Shown: one piece after another, positions 51,388 through 59,872 of the stretch | How the letters are laid out: each line of letters opens with the position of its first letter | Position numbering within the stretch: the first letter of the stretch is position 1 | Assembly: GCF_000317555.1 (NCBI RefSeq) | Contig: NC_019745.1 | Location: forward strand, 1,116,001-1,180,000 | Length of the DNA: 64,000 nt | Origin: Gloeocapsa sp. PCC 7428 | GTDB lineage: Bacteria > Cyanobacteriota > Cyanobacteriia > Cyanobacteriales > Chroococcidiopsidaceae | Direction of reading: 5' to 3' | Position numbers and translations under genes: made by a program | The notes under the pieces: model-generated | What the model was told of the DNA's origin: nothing | Databases searched by the model: none | Seen by the model: only the letters and a program-made list of their open reading frames with translations

Positions 51388-51401
51388 ATAGAATGTTCTA
51401 T
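51388..51401. promoter_or_regulatory. 14-base palindrome upstream of the OsmC-family gene
   Basis: ATAGAATGTTCTAT, perfect 6-base arms around TG, 10 bases before ATG 51412. Could be an operator or part of the promoter; no regulator can be named. Confidence 0.35.
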
Positions 51402-51411
51402 TTGAATAGCA

Positions 51412-51954
51412 ATGGCTGAAACGACGGTGACAACACAAGTAAAATCTCCACTGCGCCCAGTTAGCAAGGAGGGTTTGGAAAAGCTAGCAACTCATGCTAA
51501 AGCCAATCCAGATGTAGTTAAGTCGCTAAAAGTTAAGACAGTTTGTGAAGGACAGTTTCGTAACCTAACTTATGTACGCGATTTACCTGCTCATGTTATC
51601 GATGAACCACCAAGTCTCTTAGGACAAGACACAGCGCCAAATCCCTCTGAAGCCGTATTAGCCTGCTTGGGTTCGTGTCTCTCGGTTGGTATCCACGCGA
51701 ATGCTGTGATGCGTGGTATTACCCTCTCCAAACTCGAATTGGAACTCGAAGGCGATATCAATATTACAGGTGTATGGGGAATTGGTGATTTGTCTGAAAA
51801 GCGGTTGGGATTTACAGACGTTCGCGTCAAAGTTGATTTAGAAGGCGATGCAACGCGTGAAGAACTAGAGGAACTCGTTGCGCACTCTAACTATTGGTCG
51901 CCTGTTGCTAATACACTACGGCTACCTGTAAACATGGAAGTTTCTCTCGTTTAG
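51412..51954 (+). CDS. OsmC/Ohr-family protein
   Basis: 180 residues. The OsmC fold is recognised from the region around NPSEAVLACLGSCLSVGIHA and ELEGDINITG. Members with reactive Cys reduce organic hydroperoxides; this one has Cys in VCEGQF (about 45) and in the LACLGSC pair. Some OsmC-like proteins instead handle sulfur compounds, which would suit the neighbours. Separated by 154 bases from the sulfurtransferase and followed by a terminator-like repeat. Confidence 0.88.
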   Translation: MAETTVTTQVKSPLRPVSKEGLEKLATHAKANPDVVKSLKVKTVCEGQFRNLTYVRDLPAHVIDEPPSLLGQDTAPNPSEAVLACLGSCLSVGIHANAVMRGITLSKLELELEGDINITGVWGIGDLSEKRLGFTDVRVKVDLEGDATREELEELVAHSNYWSPVANTLRLPVNMEVSLV

Positions 51955-51982
51955 ACTTTCGGTTCGCTCATCTCAGTGATTC

Positions 51983-52040
51983 GGCTCAATCTTCAAGAGC
52001 AATCTAGCAATAGCAGTGCATAGATTGAGCCTGTGTTTTT
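51983..52040 (+). terminator. Long-loop inverted repeat with T-run after the OsmC-family gene
   Basis: GGCTCAATCT (51983-51992) and AGATTGAGCC (52022-52031) are perfect 10-base arms separated by 29 bases, followed by TGTGTTTTT. It sits 28 bases past the stop and partly precedes the next gene's ribosome site. Confidence 0.6.
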
Positions 52041-52066
52041 GTAGTTACTACGAAAGAGAACTCGCG

Positions 52067-53245
52067 ATGCATTCTGATAGTTATATCGTTGAAGATGTTT
52101 CCATTGAGCAGACGCTATTACGCGATCGCACAAATACGGAAGCGATCGTGCAGGAACTACAAAAGCTAATTAGTTTAGAATTGCAGCCTAAAGTAAAAGA
52201 CATCGATGAAAAAGGCGAATACCCTCGAACCTTTCTCCAAAAACTAGGTGAAATTGGTGGATTTAAGCAAACTGTTCCTATGCAGTTTGGCGGTACTGGA
52301 TATCAAGGGCTAAAGTTTCCAGTACAGATGATTGAGGCAATTTCTCAAGAATGCTTAAATACAGGATTTATTACATGGTGTCAATTTGCTTGTACTTGGT
52401 ACTTACAAAATAGCGAGAATGAATACTTACTAAATAACGTTTTACCTAAAGTTGCCAATGCACAGATTTTAGCAGGTACAGGCTTATCGAATCCCATGAA
52501 GCATTTTGCTGGAATTGAGAAAATTGCCCTAGTAGCACAACGACAAGCAGGCGGGTATTTACTCAATGGTACTTTGCCATGGGTGTCAAATATTGGCTCA
52601 GGACATTACTTTGCGATCGCGGCTCAACTAGCTGATTCAGACGACTACTTAATGGCGATCGTCAATGATGGTTTACTTGGGTTAACTTTACGCTGCAATA
52701 CTCATTTTATTGCCCTCGAAGGCAGCAATACTTACTCTTGTATTTTCAAAGATGTTTTCATACCTGACGAACTTATATTAGCAGCACCTTGTAGCGAATA
52801 TGTAGAGCGAATTAAAGCAGGTTTTGTTCTGACTCAAGTGGGCATGGGTTTAGGATTAGTCGCAAGTTGTATCGAGTTGATGAAAGAAGCCAACAAACGT
52901 CTAGAACATGTCAATTGCTTTCTCGACGACTGTGTTGAAGCTCTAGAGAATGAACTAGAAACTTTGCGTTTACACACTTACATATTGGCAACAGAAATAT
53001 CCAACCATCAACGTATTCGAGACAATAAGTTCTTCAAAGAAGTTGTTCAAGCGCGCGCTACAGCTTCAGAACTTGCCCTACGTGCTGCACAATCTGCAAT
53101 GTTACATCTAGGAGCCAAAGCATATTTGGAAGGTAGTACTGTTTCTCGAAAGCTGCGTGAAGCCTACTTTGTAGCAATTGTAACTCCAGCACTCAAGCAT
53201 TTAAGAAAACTACTATCTCATATGAAGGATATTTCTATTGATTGA
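52067..53245 (+). CDS. Acyl-CoA dehydrogenase-fold flavoprotein, probably monooxygenase/desulfurase type
   Basis: About 392 residues with the acyl-CoA dehydrogenase layout: N-terminal helical domain (YPRTFLQKLGEIGGFKQTVP, GGTGYQG), beta domain (LAGTGLSNPMKHF, GYLLNGTLPWVSNIGSGHYF) and C-terminal helices (ARATASELALRAAQSAMLHL). The C-terminal position that carries the catalytic Glu in short-chain dehydrogenases (YEGT-type) reads AYFVAIVTPA, so true dehydrogenation is doubtful. The same fold without that Glu is found in flavin monooxygenases such as DszC and related sulfur-acquisition enzymes. I start at ATG 52067 after GAAAGAGA; a GTG at 52016 adds 17 unlikely residues. Placed between OsmC and the ABC transporter genes. 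Confidence 0.8.
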   Translation: MHSDSYIVEDVSIEQTLLRDRTNTEAIVQELQKLISLELQPKVKDIDEKGEYPRTFLQKLGEIGGFKQTVPMQFGGTGYQGLKFPVQMIEAISQECLNTGFITWCQFACTWYLQNSENEYLLNNVLPKVANAQILAGTGLSNPMKHFAGIEKIALVAQRQAGGYLLNGTLPWVSNIGSGHYFAIAAQLADSDDYLMAIVNDGLLGLTLRCNTHFIALEGSNTYSCIFKDVFIPDELILAAPCSEYVERIKAGFVLTQVGMGLGLVASCIELMKEANKRLEHVNCFLDDCVEALENELETLRLHTYILATEISNHQRIRDNKFFKEVVQARATASELALRAAQSAMLHLGAKAYLEGSTVSRKLREAYFVAIVTPALKHLRKLLSHMKDISID

Positions 53246-53462
53246 ACACTCATGACTAGAATCATCACCTTTAAAGAGAAAAAACTCACTTTTATTCTCC
53301 CTGTGTTTTCTGTATGTGAAGTGGTTCGTTAAAAAGTAATTTTCAAAAACCACGTAAAATTGCTGTACGAGAAACATGACAGTTTCCTGTCTTTAAATAA
53401 TAAGGAAGTCATGAATTCAACCTTGTAAGAAAGAAGACTTTACTCAATTGAATATAAGACAT

Positions 53463-55049
53463 ATGGCAACTTTATTGGAAGCAAAAAGTAGAAAAACTTA
53501 TACTTTAGATAAATTGAGATGTTCTTGTGGCGGATTTCATGCCTCAGAAGATCATTGGAGATTCATTGAAGGAATGCCCCAAGATCCAGCAGATTTGGTT
53601 GCCGATTTAATTGCAATGGGGCAATATAAACCTGAAACACTGAAGCTAGCTGAAAAATTTACTCATGCAGAATTGAGAAAAACTTTAGTGCTACAGATGC
53701 TTGCCAAAGCTGAGCCAGAACAACAGCGAATATGTAACGACTTAATCAAACAAGCAGGAGGATTAGAAGAAGCGTTTGCGGCAGCATTTGGACCTCATGC
53801 AACAGAGTTTTTTAATGATACTTTGCGGGCGAGTAGATTTCGACGAAGAAACTTTTTAATAAAAGTAGCAGCAACAGCCGCAATTGTAACCTTAGCTAGT
53901 TGTGCAGGAGGAAACAACACAAATACCACACAATCATCAGGAGAAGCTAGCACCCCTGGAAACCTTGAAAAAACCGATTTAACAATTGGCTTTATTCCGA
54001 TTGCGTGTGCAACGCCCATTGTCATTTCAGAACCATTAGGCTTTTATCAAAAACACGGCTTAAATGTCACATTACGGAAAATGCCGAATTGGGCAGCAGT
54101 GAGAGAATCAGCGATCGCAGGTGAACTGGATGCGTATCATATGCTCTCACCAATGCCAATTGCAGTGACTTTAGGTTTAGGTTCTACCACTTTCCCAATT
54201 CAACTTGCAAGTATCGAGAATATTAACGGACAATCGATCGCAGTTGCACTGAAGCATCGCGATCGCATTCAAGGTCCTGCGGACTTTAAGGGAATGACGA
54301 TTGCAGTTCCTTTTCCTTATTCAATGCACAATCTGTTATTACGTTATTACTTAGCATCTGGAGGGTTGAATCCAGATACCGATGTTGCGATTCAAATTGT
54401 GCCACCGCCCGACTCTGTAGCGCAGATGTCCGCAGGGCAGATTGATGCTTTTTTAATGCCCGACAATTTTGGTCAACGTGCGGTATTTGAAGGCATTGGT
54501 TTTATTCATATGTTGACAAAAGATTTATGGGATGGTCATCCTTGCTGTGCTTTTGCCGCTAGTCAACAGTGGATCGACGCACATCCTAACACCTTCCGCG
54601 CAGTCAATAAAGCAATTATTGATGGAGCCGCACACGCCAATGCCGCTGAAAATCGCACCGAGATTGCGAAGGTACTTTCAGAACGTCGGTACCTCAATCA
54701 GCCTGAACCTGTATTGCAAGCCGTCATGACAGGCAACTTTGAAGATGGATTAGGAAATACTCTCAACGTACCCGATCGCATTGGATTCGACCCATATCCT
54801 TGGAAAAGCTTTGCCAAATGGATTTCCTCGCAGTTGGTGCGGTGGGATTTGATGCCAGCTGAGAAAGCAGACTATCCCCAGATTGCGGAACAGATTTACA
54901 TGACCGACTTAGCAAGAGAACTCGCGATCGAATTAGGGCAAAATCCACCTACTGAAGAAACAAGAGTCGAAAACCTCAAGTTTGACACCTTTGACCCAGC
55001 AAATCCGGCAGCTTATTTAGAACAACAAAGCCAAAAATTTAACGTTTGA
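53463..55049 (+). CDS. ABC transporter substrate-binding protein (NrtA/CynA/SsuA-like) with extra N-terminal domain
   Basis: Periplasmic binding protein for a small anion or sulfonate-type ligand: LTIGFIPIACATPIVISEPL, GFYQKHGLNVTLRKMPNWAA, DAYHMLSPMPIAVTLGLG and WDGHPCCAFAASQQWID are close to the NrtA/CmpA/CynA subfamily. Unusually, the export signal is internal: residues about 126-147 read RFRRRNFLIKVAATAAIVTL then ASC, a twin-arginine-like start plus lipobox (Cys147). The 125 residues before it form a cytoplasmic-looking domain with CSCGGFHASEDHW (Cys20, Cys22) and a helical section. Start ATG 53463; a TTG at 53448 also fits. The permease follows after 6 bases. Confidence 0.88.
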   Translation: MATLLEAKSRKTYTLDKLRCSCGGFHASEDHWRFIEGMPQDPADLVADLIAMGQYKPETLKLAEKFTHAELRKTLVLQMLAKAEPEQQRICNDLIKQAGGLEEAFAAAFGPHATEFFNDTLRASRFRRRNFLIKVAATAAIVTLASCAGGNNTNTTQSSGEASTPGNLEKTDLTIGFIPIACATPIVISEPLGFYQKHGLNVTLRKMPNWAAVRESAIAGELDAYHMLSPMPIAVTLGLGSTTFPIQLASIENINGQSIAVALKHRDRIQGPADFKGMTIAVPFPYSMHNLLLRYYLASGGLNPDTDVAIQIVPPPDSVAQMSAGQIDAFLMPDNFGQRAVFEGIGFIHMLTKDLWDGHPCCAFAASQQWIDAHPNTFRAVNKAIIDGAAHANAAENRTEIAKVLSERRYLNQPEPVLQAVMTGNFEDGLGNTLNVPDRIGFDPYPWKSFAKWISSQLVRWDLMPAEKADYPQIAEQIYMTDLARELAIELGQNPPTEETRVENLKFDTFDPANPAAYLEQQSQKFNV

Positions 55050-55055
55050 GGAGCT

Positions 55056-55880
55056 ATGGCTAAGACAATATCGCGCCGTAAATCCGCACCCATCTGGCTT
55101 AATAATAACGTACAAGCATTTGTGCTATTTCTGATTTTACTACTGTTATTTCTGGGAGTTTGGGAACTCGGAGCACAGCTAAATATCTTCTCGCAACTCG
55201 TGCCATCGGCAAGTCAAACATTGCAAGCCTTTTGGGGCTGGGTTTCCGACCCATTCTTTGACTATGGTCCTAATGATAAAGGCATTGGCTGGCACGTACT
55301 TTCCAGTTTAAGAAGAGTCGTTACAGGCTTTTTGATTGGTTCGGCGATCGCAATTCCTCTAGGTATTTTAATCGGACTATCCGACGTCGTTTCTAAAGCT
55401 GTTGACCCTTATATTCAAATTCTCAAACCTGTCTCGCCCCTCGCCTGGCTACCGCTAGGACTAGGTTTACTCAAAGACTCCGAAAATACCGCCTTATTTG
55501 TCATCGCAATTACGAGCCTTTGGCCTACACTCATCAATACTAAATTTGGCGTAAGCAATGTCGATCCTGCCGTTCTTAATGTCGCGCGTACCCTAGGTGC
55601 TTCGCGCTGGCGCACAATTTGGAAAGTCATTCTTCCTGCTGCTGCACCTAGTATTGTCGCTGGACTGCGCATCAGTATTGGTATTGCTTGGTTAGTCATT
55701 GTCGCAGCAGAAATTCTCGTTGGTGGAACCGGAGTCGGCTACTTTATTTGGAACGAGTGGAACAACCTAGAAATTACGAGTATCCTCACTGCAATTATTG
55801 TGATTGGACTCGTTGGTTTACTGCTAGACCGAATATTTGGATTGCTGCAAACCTGGGTTTCTTTTGGACAGCAAAGATAG
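55056..55880 (+). CDS. ABC transporter permease (NrtB/CynB/SsuC-like)
   Basis: 274 residues, about six membrane segments. The EAA loop that contacts the ATPase is recognised in NVARTLGASRWRTIWKVILP, followed by AAAPSIVAGLRISIGIAWLV. Belongs to the nitrate/sulfonate/taurine/cyanate permease class. ATG 55056 lies 6 bases after the binding protein stop, so the two are co-translated. Confidence 0.94.
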   Translation: MAKTISRRKSAPIWLNNNVQAFVLFLILLLLFLGVWELGAQLNIFSQLVPSASQTLQAFWGWVSDPFFDYGPNDKGIGWHVLSSLRRVVTGFLIGSAIAIPLGILIGLSDVVSKAVDPYIQILKPVSPLAWLPLGLGLLKDSENTALFVIAITSLWPTLINTKFGVSNVDPAVLNVARTLGASRWRTIWKVILPAAAPSIVAGLRISIGIAWLVIVAAEILVGGTGVGYFIWNEWNNLEITSILTAIIVIGLVGLLLDRIFGLLQTWVSFGQQR

Positions 55881-55948
55881 CAACATAGTGCGACAAACCG
55901 AGGAGTAAGCTGAGTCGTTGGTAACTTTAAGTAAGTCTTGACGCTATT

Positions 55949-56833
55949 ATGATTTCTTCACACATTGATCCTGTTAATACAATTAGCGCTACTTCTGCCC
56001 AACTTGCTTTGAATCATGTTTTCAAAGTATATCCAGGGCGGCAAAGTTGGCAAGATAAATTACTACGACGTACTTCCTCAGATTTTGTAGCGCTAGCAGA
56101 TATTAACCTAGAAGTCGAAGCAAATACCTTTGTCTCAATTATTGGTCCGTCTGGTTGTGGCAAATCAACTTTACTCAATATTATTGCTGGACTCACCCCA
56201 CCAACACGCGGTTCAGTCAAGCTGAATGAAGTCGAAATTCACAAACCAGGTCCCGATCGCGGCGTTGTGTTTCAAAACTATGCCCTGATGCCGTGGATGA
56301 CCGTTATCGAGAATATTCGCTTTGCGATTGAGACAGTATACCCGCAAATGCCGCTTGCCCAACAGAAAAACATTGCTCGCGATTACATCGACTTAGTAGG
56401 GCTACACGGCGCGGAACGCAAGCATCCTCACGAACTCTCAGGCGGGATGAAACAAAGAGTAGGCATTGCCCGCGCCCTAGCGATTAATCCCAAAATTTTG
56501 CTGATGGACGAACCATTCGGGGCTTTAGATGCGCTGACGCGTGGTTTTTTGCAAGACGAAGTGGCGCGAATTTGGGAACAACAGCGGCAAACTGTTATCC
56601 TCATTACTCACAGTATTGAAGAAGCGCTGTTACTCTCGGACAAGATTGTTATGATGACGCGATCGCCTTCGGCTCGAATTTCTGAAGTTTTAGATATTCC
56701 TTTTCCCCGACCGCGCAAGCGCGAGTGTTTAGACCAGTACCCAGCGTATCATGAGTTAAAAGCTGAATTAGAAATGCATTTATCGAGGGAAACGCGGGCT
56801 GTAGAAGAAGCACGAATCAAAGTGAACGCTTAG
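55949..56833 (+). CDS. ABC transporter ATP-binding protein (NrtD/CynD/SsuB-like)
   Basis: Walker [14 protein letters not shown]-loop [14 protein letters not shown], signature [15 protein letters not shown], Walker [15 protein letters not shown] and switch His in [11 protein letters not shown]. It lacks the C-terminal binding-protein domain of NrtC, so it is the NrtD/CynD type. 294 residues. cynS follows after 22 bases. Confidence 0.94.
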   Translation: MISSHIDPVNTISATSAQLALNHVFKVYPGRQSWQDKLLRRTSSDFVALADINLEVEANTFVSIIGPSGCGKSTLLNIIAGLTPPTRGSVKLNEVEIHKPGPDRGVVFQNYALMPWMTVIENIRFAIETVYPQMPLAQQKNIARDYIDLVGLHGAERKHPHELSGGMKQRVGIARALAINPKILLMDEPFGALDALTRGFLQDEVARIWEQQRQTVILITHSIEEALLLSDKIVMMTRSPSARISEVLDIPFPRPRKRECLDQYPAYHELKAELEMHLSRETRAVEEARIKVNA

Positions 56834-56855
56834 TAAGAATTGTAAGGAGTAGGTG

Positions 56856-57302
56856 ATGTCAATCGAGATTCCTGAAGTTACGAAGAAATTGCTAGTTGCC
56901 AAGCAAGCAAAAGGTTTAAGCTTTGCCGATCTCGAAAAAGCTGTCGGGCGTGATGAGGTATGGATTGCTACTGTGATGTATCGTCAAGCAAGTGCTTCGG
57001 AAGATGAAGCAAGCAAGATCCTTCATGCTTTGGATCTCAGTCAAGATTTAATACCCGAACTCACGGCTTACCCTACCAAGGGATTAGGCCCTGTTGTACC
57101 TACAGATCCTCTTATCTATCGCTTCTACGAAATCATGCAAGTCTACGGCATGCCAATTAAGGAAGTCATTCACGAAAAGTTTGGCGATGGCATTATGAGC
57201 GCGATTGATTTTACGTTAGAGGTAGAAAAAGAAGAAGATCCGAAGGGCGATCGTGTCAAAGTGATCATGAATGGTAAATTTCTACCTTACAAGAAGTGGT
57301 AA
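56856..57302 (+). CDS. cynS: Cyanate hydratase (cyanase)
   Basis: Converts cyanate and bicarbonate to carbamate and CO2, giving ammonia and two CO2. 148 residues. Catalytic Arg89, Glu92 and Ser115 are in [11 protein letters not shown] and GIMSAIDF, seven positions earlier than in E. coli CynS (Arg96, Glu99, Ser122). ATG 56856 has AAGGAG 6 bases upstream; GTG 56853 is less well placed. Adjacent ABC genes suggest cyanate import (cynABD-type). Released ammonia and CO2 would feed nitrogen assimilation and the carboxysome. Confidence 0.97.
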   Translation: MSIEIPEVTKKLLVAKQAKGLSFADLEKAVGRDEVWIATVMYRQASASEDEASKILHALDLSQDLIPELTAYPTKGLGPVVPTDPLIYRFYEIMQVYGMPIKEVIHEKFGDGIMSAIDFTLEVEKEEDPKGDRVKVIMNGKFLPYKKW

Positions 57303-57370
57303 AGCGATTTGCTGTAACACAAGTAACAGAAATAAAATAAAAAACTGTGGGATAGCAGCTACTTACGTTT

Positions 57371-57979
57371 ATGGTCAATCTCAAGCGCACTCGCGAGGAT
57401 ATCTTGTCCTCAGTTGGAGAACTGATTCATCGTCAAGGCGTTCAATCAACAGGGCTGAAGGAACTCTTTGCGGTTAGTCAAGTGTCTTCTGGTAGTTTTT
57501 ACAACTATTTTGAGTCAAAAGACGAACTGGCGCACGCACTCATTGACTTTAAATGGAGCGAACTTAAAGCTGCTATCCTGATACCCGCAATGAATGCATC
57601 TAGAGACCCGATCGCAAATCTCTTTTGGATGATTGATCGCTTAGAGGAAAAACATCTTTCTGACCCTAACTGCGCGGGATGTCTGTTAGGTAATTTGATT
57701 GTCGATTTAGTCGAACATGATACTTCGTTTCAAGAGCATTTAGTTCAAGTTTTCGACGAGTGGCAAAGTGCGATCGCTCAATTACTGCAAGCCGGTCAAT
57801 CTCAACTGCAAACGCACATCACTCCTGAAGAACTAGCCGAACAACTGCTGACAATGATTGAGGGTGTTTTGTTGATGGAACGTTTATATAAGCAACCTGC
57901 GCGATTGCAGCGCGGTTTTAATATGATTCGGGCGCTTCTGAAAGCATCACTCGCTCAGGCGAACCGTTTCAATGCGTAA
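57371..57979 (+). CDS. TetR/AcrR-family transcriptional regulator
   Basis: N-terminal helix-turn-helix: REDILSSVGELIHRQGVQST, GLKELFAVSQVSSGSFYNYF, ESKDELAHALIDF. The remaining 140 residues are the ligand-binding helical domain of the YxaF/LmrA-like type (SDPNCAGCLLGNLIVDLVEH). Located just after cynS on the same strand, so it may control the cluster; imperfect arms CTGTAAC-acaa-GTAACAG at 57313-57330 lie 40 bases upstream and could be its own operator. Confidence 0.9.
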   Translation: MVNLKRTREDILSSVGELIHRQGVQSTGLKELFAVSQVSSGSFYNYFESKDELAHALIDFKWSELKAAILIPAMNASRDPIANLFWMIDRLEEKHLSDPNCAGCLLGNLIVDLVEHDTSFQEHLVQVFDEWQSAIAQLLQAGQSQLQTHITPEELAEQLLTMIEGVLLMERLYKQPARLQRGFNMIRALLKASLAQANRFNA

Positions 57980-58231
57980 TTGTTAATATAGTAATCTTAA
58001 ATGAATTGTGAGAAACGGCTATAAGAAAATAGCTAATGAAGTACATTAAGAGCTTCTAGCATGAAGAAAGTCACAAACGAGGTTTGGGTCTTCCTAGACT
58101 CTCATAATTGAATTGGGATTGCTGTAGATATTTTTCGGCTACTACTACCACAAGTTTAATGATGTAGTTGAGTTAGTTTGCGAGATTCAAATTCATTCAG
58201 CAATATTACAAAATGCTAATGCCATAAATAA

Positions 58232-58354
58232 TATTTCATCACAACCGCAAAATTACAGATTCAGACTCAAGATGATTTGAATATTCAGTATTCTTCACCA
58301 GGAAAAATAATTGGTTTTTATGGCAGGGTTGACGTAGCAGTAAGTTGTCTTTAA
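58232..58354 (+). pseudogene. Possible fragment of a jacalin-like lectin domain
   Basis: An open stretch ending in TAA at 58354 reads YFITTAKLQIQTQDDLNIQY and then SSPGKIIGFYGRVDVAVSCL. The phrase PGKIIGFYGR resembles the closing strand of jacalin-type lectin domains (GKIVGFHGRSG). It is opened by a stop rather than by a start, so if real it is the 3' remnant of a lost gene. An upstream stretch in another frame (DVVELVCEIQIHSAILQNAN) may belong to the same relic. Confidence 0.3.
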
Positions 58355-58405
58355 GTTTTTATTCTGATCAAAAACTGCCTATTGTCATAAATATCCAAAA
58401 ATATT

Positions 58406-58582
58406 ATGAGTCTAAAACATAGCATTGTAAACTTTCCATTGTTGCAATACTTGAATCAACCTTTGTTCGATCAAAAAACAGAATTTATATTAGATCCACG
58501 ACGGTTTCAATATATATACAGAGTACAAATCCTTGAAAGCTGCTGGAAACAAGAATGCTACTCACAAGATCGCTTTAAGTAG
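58406..58582 (+). CDS. Possible small protein, 58 residues
   Basis: ATG 58406 to TAG 58582, translating MSLKHSIVNFPLLQYLNQPL, then FDQKTEFILDPRRFQYIYRV and QILESCWKQECYSQDRFK. The mix of residues looks protein-like, but no ribosome site is clear and no family is recognised. It may be a fragment of a larger lost gene. Confidence 0.33.
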   Translation: MSLKHSIVNFPLLQYLNQPLFDQKTEFILDPRRFQYIYRVQILESCWKQECYSQDRFK

Positions 58583-58822
58583 AGAACTCACCTCTATTAA
58601 AGTGATTTTCGCTTAAGTAATAGTATTTGTAGATTTAAACTAACACGTCAGACGCTCAATGCATTAATCTTTAACTAATCATTAATTTAGTCTCAAGCTA
58701 GTCAAAGATTCCTTAAACTCATCTTAATCTAGTCTTCAATGATGACACTATAAAGATTCATAGTAAAGACAATGCGTTGTCATGATGATGGGCAACGCGA
58801 TCATCAGGATGAGGAATTGCTA

Positions 58823-59872
58823 ATGGTGACTAAGGTTAAGAAAGATATCGAGCAGCAGAAGCCACTAGGAAGATATCTGATTGAAGCTGGTTTTATCAGT
58901 TCTGAGCAACTAAAAGCAGCACTTGCGGCTCAACGGTCAGAAAAAAAACGTCTAGGGGAAATTTTAGTTAAAAAGGGTTGGATTAGACAACAAACGCTTG
59001 ATTACTTAATCGAAAAAGTTGTTTTACCCGAACGTAGTTCGCAGAAAAATCTGCGTCTAGTTCAAAAAGATTATCAACGTCATTTGGAATCTGTAGATGC
59101 TAAGCAACTGGTACACATACCACGTCAAAAATTAGAAATTCCTGTTTCTCCTTACAAAACTACTCGGTTACTATTTTATATAGCAGTTGCCCTGCTAGGT
59201 GCTCACTTAGTGGGGCAATTTACTGAACACTTTTTACCTGATTACGTTTCCAGAGATTTTATTGCGGAACAGCTTAACTTAGATCGAGAGCTTAATATTC
59301 CAACAATTTACGCAATGGGTTTGTTACTCATAAGTTCAATATTACTTGCAATTATTGCTTACGCGAAGCACGTAAGAGGCGATCGCCAAGTGCGTCACTG
59401 GGTTGCACTATCGATTATTTTTCTTTGTCTTGCTATAGATGAGATTACAAGTCTTCATGAGCGAATGACTGATCCTTTGCGTTCCATGTTCAATGCTAGT
59501 GGTTTACTGCATTATGCTTGGATAGTTCCTGGTATTGTATTTGTTTTAGTGTGTTTACTTGCATTTGCAAAGTTTCTTAAAAATCTCCCAAGCAAGACTC
59601 GTCAACTCATTCTGTTAGCCGGTGTAATTTTTGTAAGTGGTGCAATTGGTATCGAAGCGATTGGTGGATACTATGCACAAGTTTACGGCGAACAAAACAT
59701 GGGTTATGCGTTGATAGCAGGTATTGAAGAATTTTTCGAGATGCTAGGTGTCATTATTTTTATCTATGCACTTCTATCACATCTAGTAGATGCAATGAAA
59801 GGCTTAAGTGTGCGGTTTGAAATTGTCGCGCACCGCCCATCAAACACACAATTCATTCATCCTAGAGTCTAA
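58823..59872 (+). CDS. Membrane protein with N-terminal MshEN/GspE-N-like module
   Basis: Residues about 13-65 ([40 protein letters not shown]) match the MshEN/GspE N-terminal helical repeat, which binds cyclic-di-GMP in some type II secretion ATPases. After a linker there are about seven hydrophobic segments ([60 protein letters not shown] and others) with no ATPase domain. So the module is joined to a polytopic membrane domain of unknown function. ATG 58823 follows GAGGA with 7-base spacing; ATG 58772 is less likely. It overlaps the convergent proB end by four bases. Confidence 0.8.
   Translation: MVTKVKKDIEQQKPLGRYLIEAGFISSEQLKAALAAQRSEKKRLGEILVKKGWIRQQTLDYLIEKVVLPERSSQKNLRLVQKDYQRHLESVDAKQLVHIPRQKLEIPVSPYKTTRLLFYIAVALLGAHLVGQFTEHFLPDYVSRDFIAEQLNLDRELNIPTIYAMGLLLISSILLAIIAYAKHVRGDRQVRHWVALSIIFLCLAIDEITSLHERMTDPLRSMFNASGLLHYAWIVPGIVFVLVCLLAFAKFLKNLPSKTRQLILLAGVIFVSGAIGIEAIGGYYAQVYGEQNMGYALIAGIEEFFEMLGVIIFIYALLSHLVDAMKGLSVRFEIVAHRPSNTQFIHPRV

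Larger units (their letters stand above)
57980..58822. other. Low-gene-density stretch after the TetR gene
   Basis: 843 bases, AT-rich, without a long reading frame. It contains a possible lectin-domain relic (58232-58354), a possible 58-residue gene (58406-58582), and the promoter of the membrane fusion protein gene after it. The rest shows nothing I recognise. Confidence 0.5.

Noticed and set aside
51388-51401. Palindrome as a definite TetR operator
   Set aside because: It does not recur upstream of the TetR gene or the other cluster genes, so I list it only as a weak candidate.
53346-53373. NtcA box upstream of the binding-protein gene
   Set aside because: The spacing in GTAAAATTGCTGTAC is nine bases rather than eight.
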